Made by a program: the position numbers and the translations under genes | Part shown: positions 33,290-34,486 of the stretch, piece after piece | How positions within the stretch are numbered: the stretch's first letter is position 1 | Layout: every line of letters begins with the position of its first letter | Assembly (NCBI GenBank): GCA_016789865.1 | Contig: JAEUPC010000056.1 | Location: 1-34,486, forward strand | Source: Rubrivivax sp. | GTDB taxonomy: Bacteria > Pseudomonadota > Gammaproteobacteria > Burkholderiales > Burkholderiaceae_C | Direction of reading: 5' to 3' | Length of the DNA: 34,486 bases | Notes under the pieces: generated by a model | Seen by the model: only the letters and a program-made list of their open reading frames with translations | Told to the model about the DNA's origin: nothing | The model's database searches: none

Positions 33290-34006
33290 TCAGTTCTCTG
33301 GCCTGAGGAACACCAGGTCCCACACGCTGTGGCCGAGCTTCAGGCCGCGTTGCTCGAAGCGCGTCAGCGGCCGCCACGGCGGGCGCGGCACGTAGCCCGG
33401 GCTCGGTGAACCGTCGGCCGCCGCGCGGTTGTGCAGCAGCGGCTCGGCCGCCAGTACCTGCAGCATCTGCTCGGCGTAGGGCTGCCAGTCGGTGGCGCAG
33501 TGCAGGTAGCCGCCGGGCGCCAGGCGCCGCGCCAGTTCGTGCACGAAGCCCGGCTGCAAGAGCCGCCGCTTGTGATGCCGCTTCTTCGGCCAGGGATCGG
33601 GGAACCACAGGTGGATGCCGGCCAGCGTGCCCGGCGCGATCATCGTGCGCAGCACCTCCACCGCGTCGTGGCGCACGATGCGCACGTTGGTCAGGCTGCG
33701 CTCGCCGATCAGCTTGAGCAGCGCACCGACGCCGGCTTCGTGCACCTCGACGCCCAGCAGGTCATGGTCGGGCAGCGCGGCGGCCACCGCCGCGGTGGCG
33801 TCGCCCATGCCGAAGCCGATCTCCAGCAGCAGCGGCGCGCTGCGGCCGAACGCCGCGGCGGCATCCAGCGGCTGCGGCGACCACGGCAGCACGAAGCGCG
33901 GCCCGAGCTCGGCCAGCGCGCGCTGCTGCCCGGGGCCCAGGCGCCCGCCGCGCAGCACGTAGCTGCGCACACGGGCCTTGGCCGGGGCAGTCTGCGGGTC
34001 GGTCAT
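33290..34006 (-). CDS. trmB: tRNA (guanine-N7-)-methyltransferase (m7G46)
   Basis: 238 residues from ATG 34006 ([20 protein letters not shown]); ATG 34048 would add 14 residues that cross the upstream terminator region and is less likely. SAM-binding motif I is [13 protein letters not shown], followed by [25 protein letters not shown] and the family signature [17 protein letters not shown]. The C-terminal block [17 protein letters not shown] is also typical. The enzyme makes 7-methylguanosine at position 46 in the variable loop of many tRNAs. It is convergent with uppP and lies just downstream of an interrupted tRNA-Gly on the same strand. Confidence 0.95.
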   Translation of the reverse strand: MTDPQTAPAKARVRSYVLRGGRLGPGQQRALAELGPRFVLPWSPQPLDAAAAFGRSAPLLLEIGFGMGDATAAVAAALPDHDLLGVEVHEAGVGALLKLIGERSLTNVRIVRHDAVEVLRTMIAPGTLAGIHLWFPDPWPKKRHHKRRLLQPGFVHELARRLAPGGYLHCATDWQPYAEQMLQVLAAEPLLHNRAAADGSPSPGYVPRPPWRPLTRFEQRGLKLGHSVWDLVFLRPEN

Positions 34007-34028
34007 GCGGTCAGCGATGTCGGCGCAG

Positions 34029-34064
34029 GCGAAAACGAAGACGGCCACCGCATGCGGTGGCCGT
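34029..34064 (-). terminator. Rho-independent terminator of the tRNA-Gly transcription unit
   Basis: A perfect 24-nt palindrome (34041-34064, arms ACGGCCACCGC) is followed on the minus strand by cttcgttttcgc. It begins 12 bp after the tRNA CCA end, the right place for the end of a minus-strand tRNA transcript. Confidence 0.8.
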
Positions 34065-34075
34065 CGGGGCTGTCC

Positions 34076-34110
34076 TGGAGCGGGTGAAGGGAATCGAACC
34101 CTCGTCTAAA
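34076..34110 (-). tRNA. 3' exon of tRNA-Gly, interrupted by a group II intron
   Basis: Read on the minus strand: seven nucleotides TTTAGAC, T-stem GAGGG, loop TTCGATT, T-stem CCCTT, acceptor strand CACCCGC, discriminator T and an encoded CCA. The T-arm pairs fully (one G-T). U73 with C72 and G71 are glycine identity features, and the implied 5' strand GCGGGTG is that of bacterial tRNA-Gly. The 35 nt correspond to about positions 42-76, so the break lies in the 3' strand of the anticodon stem. The 5' part of the tRNA is not in the window and must lie beyond the intron if the gene is complete. The anticodon is therefore unknown. Confidence 0.8.
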
Positions 34111-34186
34111 GTCGGGTAAGGAGGGAGGCCTCGCGGCCCCCTCCTCCCCTAAGAACCGGACGTGCAGGTTTCCCTGCATCCGGCTC
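34111..34186 (-). ncRNA. Group II intron domains V and VI
   Basis: Domain V is 34 nt (34153-34186): lower stem GAGCCGGA/TCCGGTTC with the AGC catalytic triad, a two-nucleotide bulge, and upper stem GCAGG-GAAA-CCTGC with a GNRA loop. Domain VI (34111-34149) is a GC-rich hairpin with a GCGA loop and an unpaired A at 34117 as branch point in TTACCCGAC. All catalytic features are intact. Confidence 0.88.
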
Positions 34187-34266
34187 AAGCAGCCTGAAGT
34201 CACCCGCCATTCCTGGCAATGGTAACCGCTGCAAAGTTTCTCGGGGCCTTCGGTCGTGCCCCTGAC

Positions 34267-34486
34267 TCACTCGTTGGCGTGGTGTTGCCGATGGCAGTTC
34301 GGATGGAGCAGTTGAAGATTGCTCATCTGTTCCAACCCGCCTTCCGACCGCTTGACGACGTGGTGGATGTGCCACCCCGTCGTCTTCGTGATCTTCTGGT
34401 TGCAGCACGGACACAGTCCTTCCTGCCAGTACCACAACCACGCCAGCTTCCGGCGCCCTTTCAAGTCCGACTCCATCTTGCGCGCG
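34267..34486 (-). CDS. ltrA: Group II intron-encoded reverse transcriptase/maturase, C-terminal HNH end (5' end missing)
   Basis: About 73 in-frame residues are visible before the right edge. They form the DNA-binding/HNH endonuclease tail of an LtrA-type protein: KGRRKLAWLWYWQEGLCPCC, zinc pairs CPCC and the Cys/His of LHPNCHRQHH, and the HNH core GWHIHHVVKRSEGG with LQLLHPNCH. In the family this part nicks the second DNA strand during retrohoming, so target-primed insertion is possible if the missing reverse transcriptase part is intact. The internal Met at 34476 is not the start; the frame runs on to the edge. Confidence 0.88.
   Translation of the reverse strand, partial: ARKMESDLKGRRKLAWLWYWQEGLCPCCNQKITKTTGWHIHHVVKRSEGGLEQMSNLQLLHPNCHRQHHANE

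Larger units (their letters stand above)
34111..34486 (-). mobile_element. Group II intron, 3' part (runs off the right edge)
   Basis: The minus strand carries, in order, the C-terminal HNH part of the intron-encoded protein, a ~80-bp spacer, domain V, domain VI and a 3' end in GAC. The boundary with the tRNA exon (34110/34111) is fixed by domain VI: the bulged A is 7 nt from the end, as in typical group II introns. Domains I to IV, the reverse transcriptase body and the 5' splice site are outside the window, so integrity and mobility cannot be judged. Confidence 0.88.

Noticed and set aside
34106-34441. A minus-strand 111-codon frame across domains V and VI of the intron
   Set aside because: It overlaps the structured catalytic RNA and runs out of frame with the HNH protein; no protein features.
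33290-34486. The idea that the tRNA 3' piece is an attachment site of an integrative element
   Set aside because: There is no integrase and no second copy in view, and the junction coincides exactly with a group II intron 3' end, which explains it better.

Overview
The window is about 70% G+C (estimated by eye) and densely packed with short intergenic gaps. Gene content and wording of the proteins suggest a betaproteobacterium of the order Burkholderiales (Rubrivivax/Leptothrix/Ideonella-like). Supporting signs are a PccA-type biotin carboxylase, a TolC-pcm neighbourhood, KDO transferase, a di-haem cytochrome c4, RND efflux and GC-rich 9-bp minisatellites. The genus is inference. Almost everything is ordinary chromosome; the clear mobile DNA is at the right edge.

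Left part (1-11.3 kb): the 3' two thirds of a propionyl-CoA carboxylase alpha gene; an orphan GAF-PAS-PAS histidine kinase; a convergent S9 prolyl-oligopeptidase-family peptidase; then, divergently, a two-gene unit with a DUF6345-like protein carrying a caspase-type His-Gly/Asp-Ala-Cys signature and a partner resembling the N-terminal module seen in larger proteins of that family. A MoxR ATPase and GNAT acetyltransferase unit is divergent from a cytochrome c4, followed by an EamA/DMT transporter.

Middle (11.3-24.1 kb): an alkylation-repair operon (Ada-N/AraC/AlkA fusion, then Ogt, joined by an ATGA overlap); a LytS/AlgZ-type kinase and LytTR/AlgR-type regulator, divergent from an AlgC-type phosphomannomutase/phosphoglucomutase that leads into waaA; a DUF900 alpha/beta hydrolase; and, on the minus strand, a DUF1800/DUF1501 export pair followed by a stand-alone CZB zinc-binding protein.

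Right part (24.3-34.5 kb): a minus-strand efflux block, tetR - membrane-fusion protein - RND permease - PCMT-like methyltransferase - tolC, with a perfect 14-bp palindrome in front of tetR. Then uppP (plus) and trmB (minus). Beyond trmB a minus-strand tRNA-Gly is cut in its anticodon stem by the 3' end of a group II intron. Domain V, domain VI with its branch-point A, and the HNH end of the intron-encoded protein are all visible, and the 5' exon lies outside the window. This interrupted tRNA and the caspase-like gene pair are the most interesting items.
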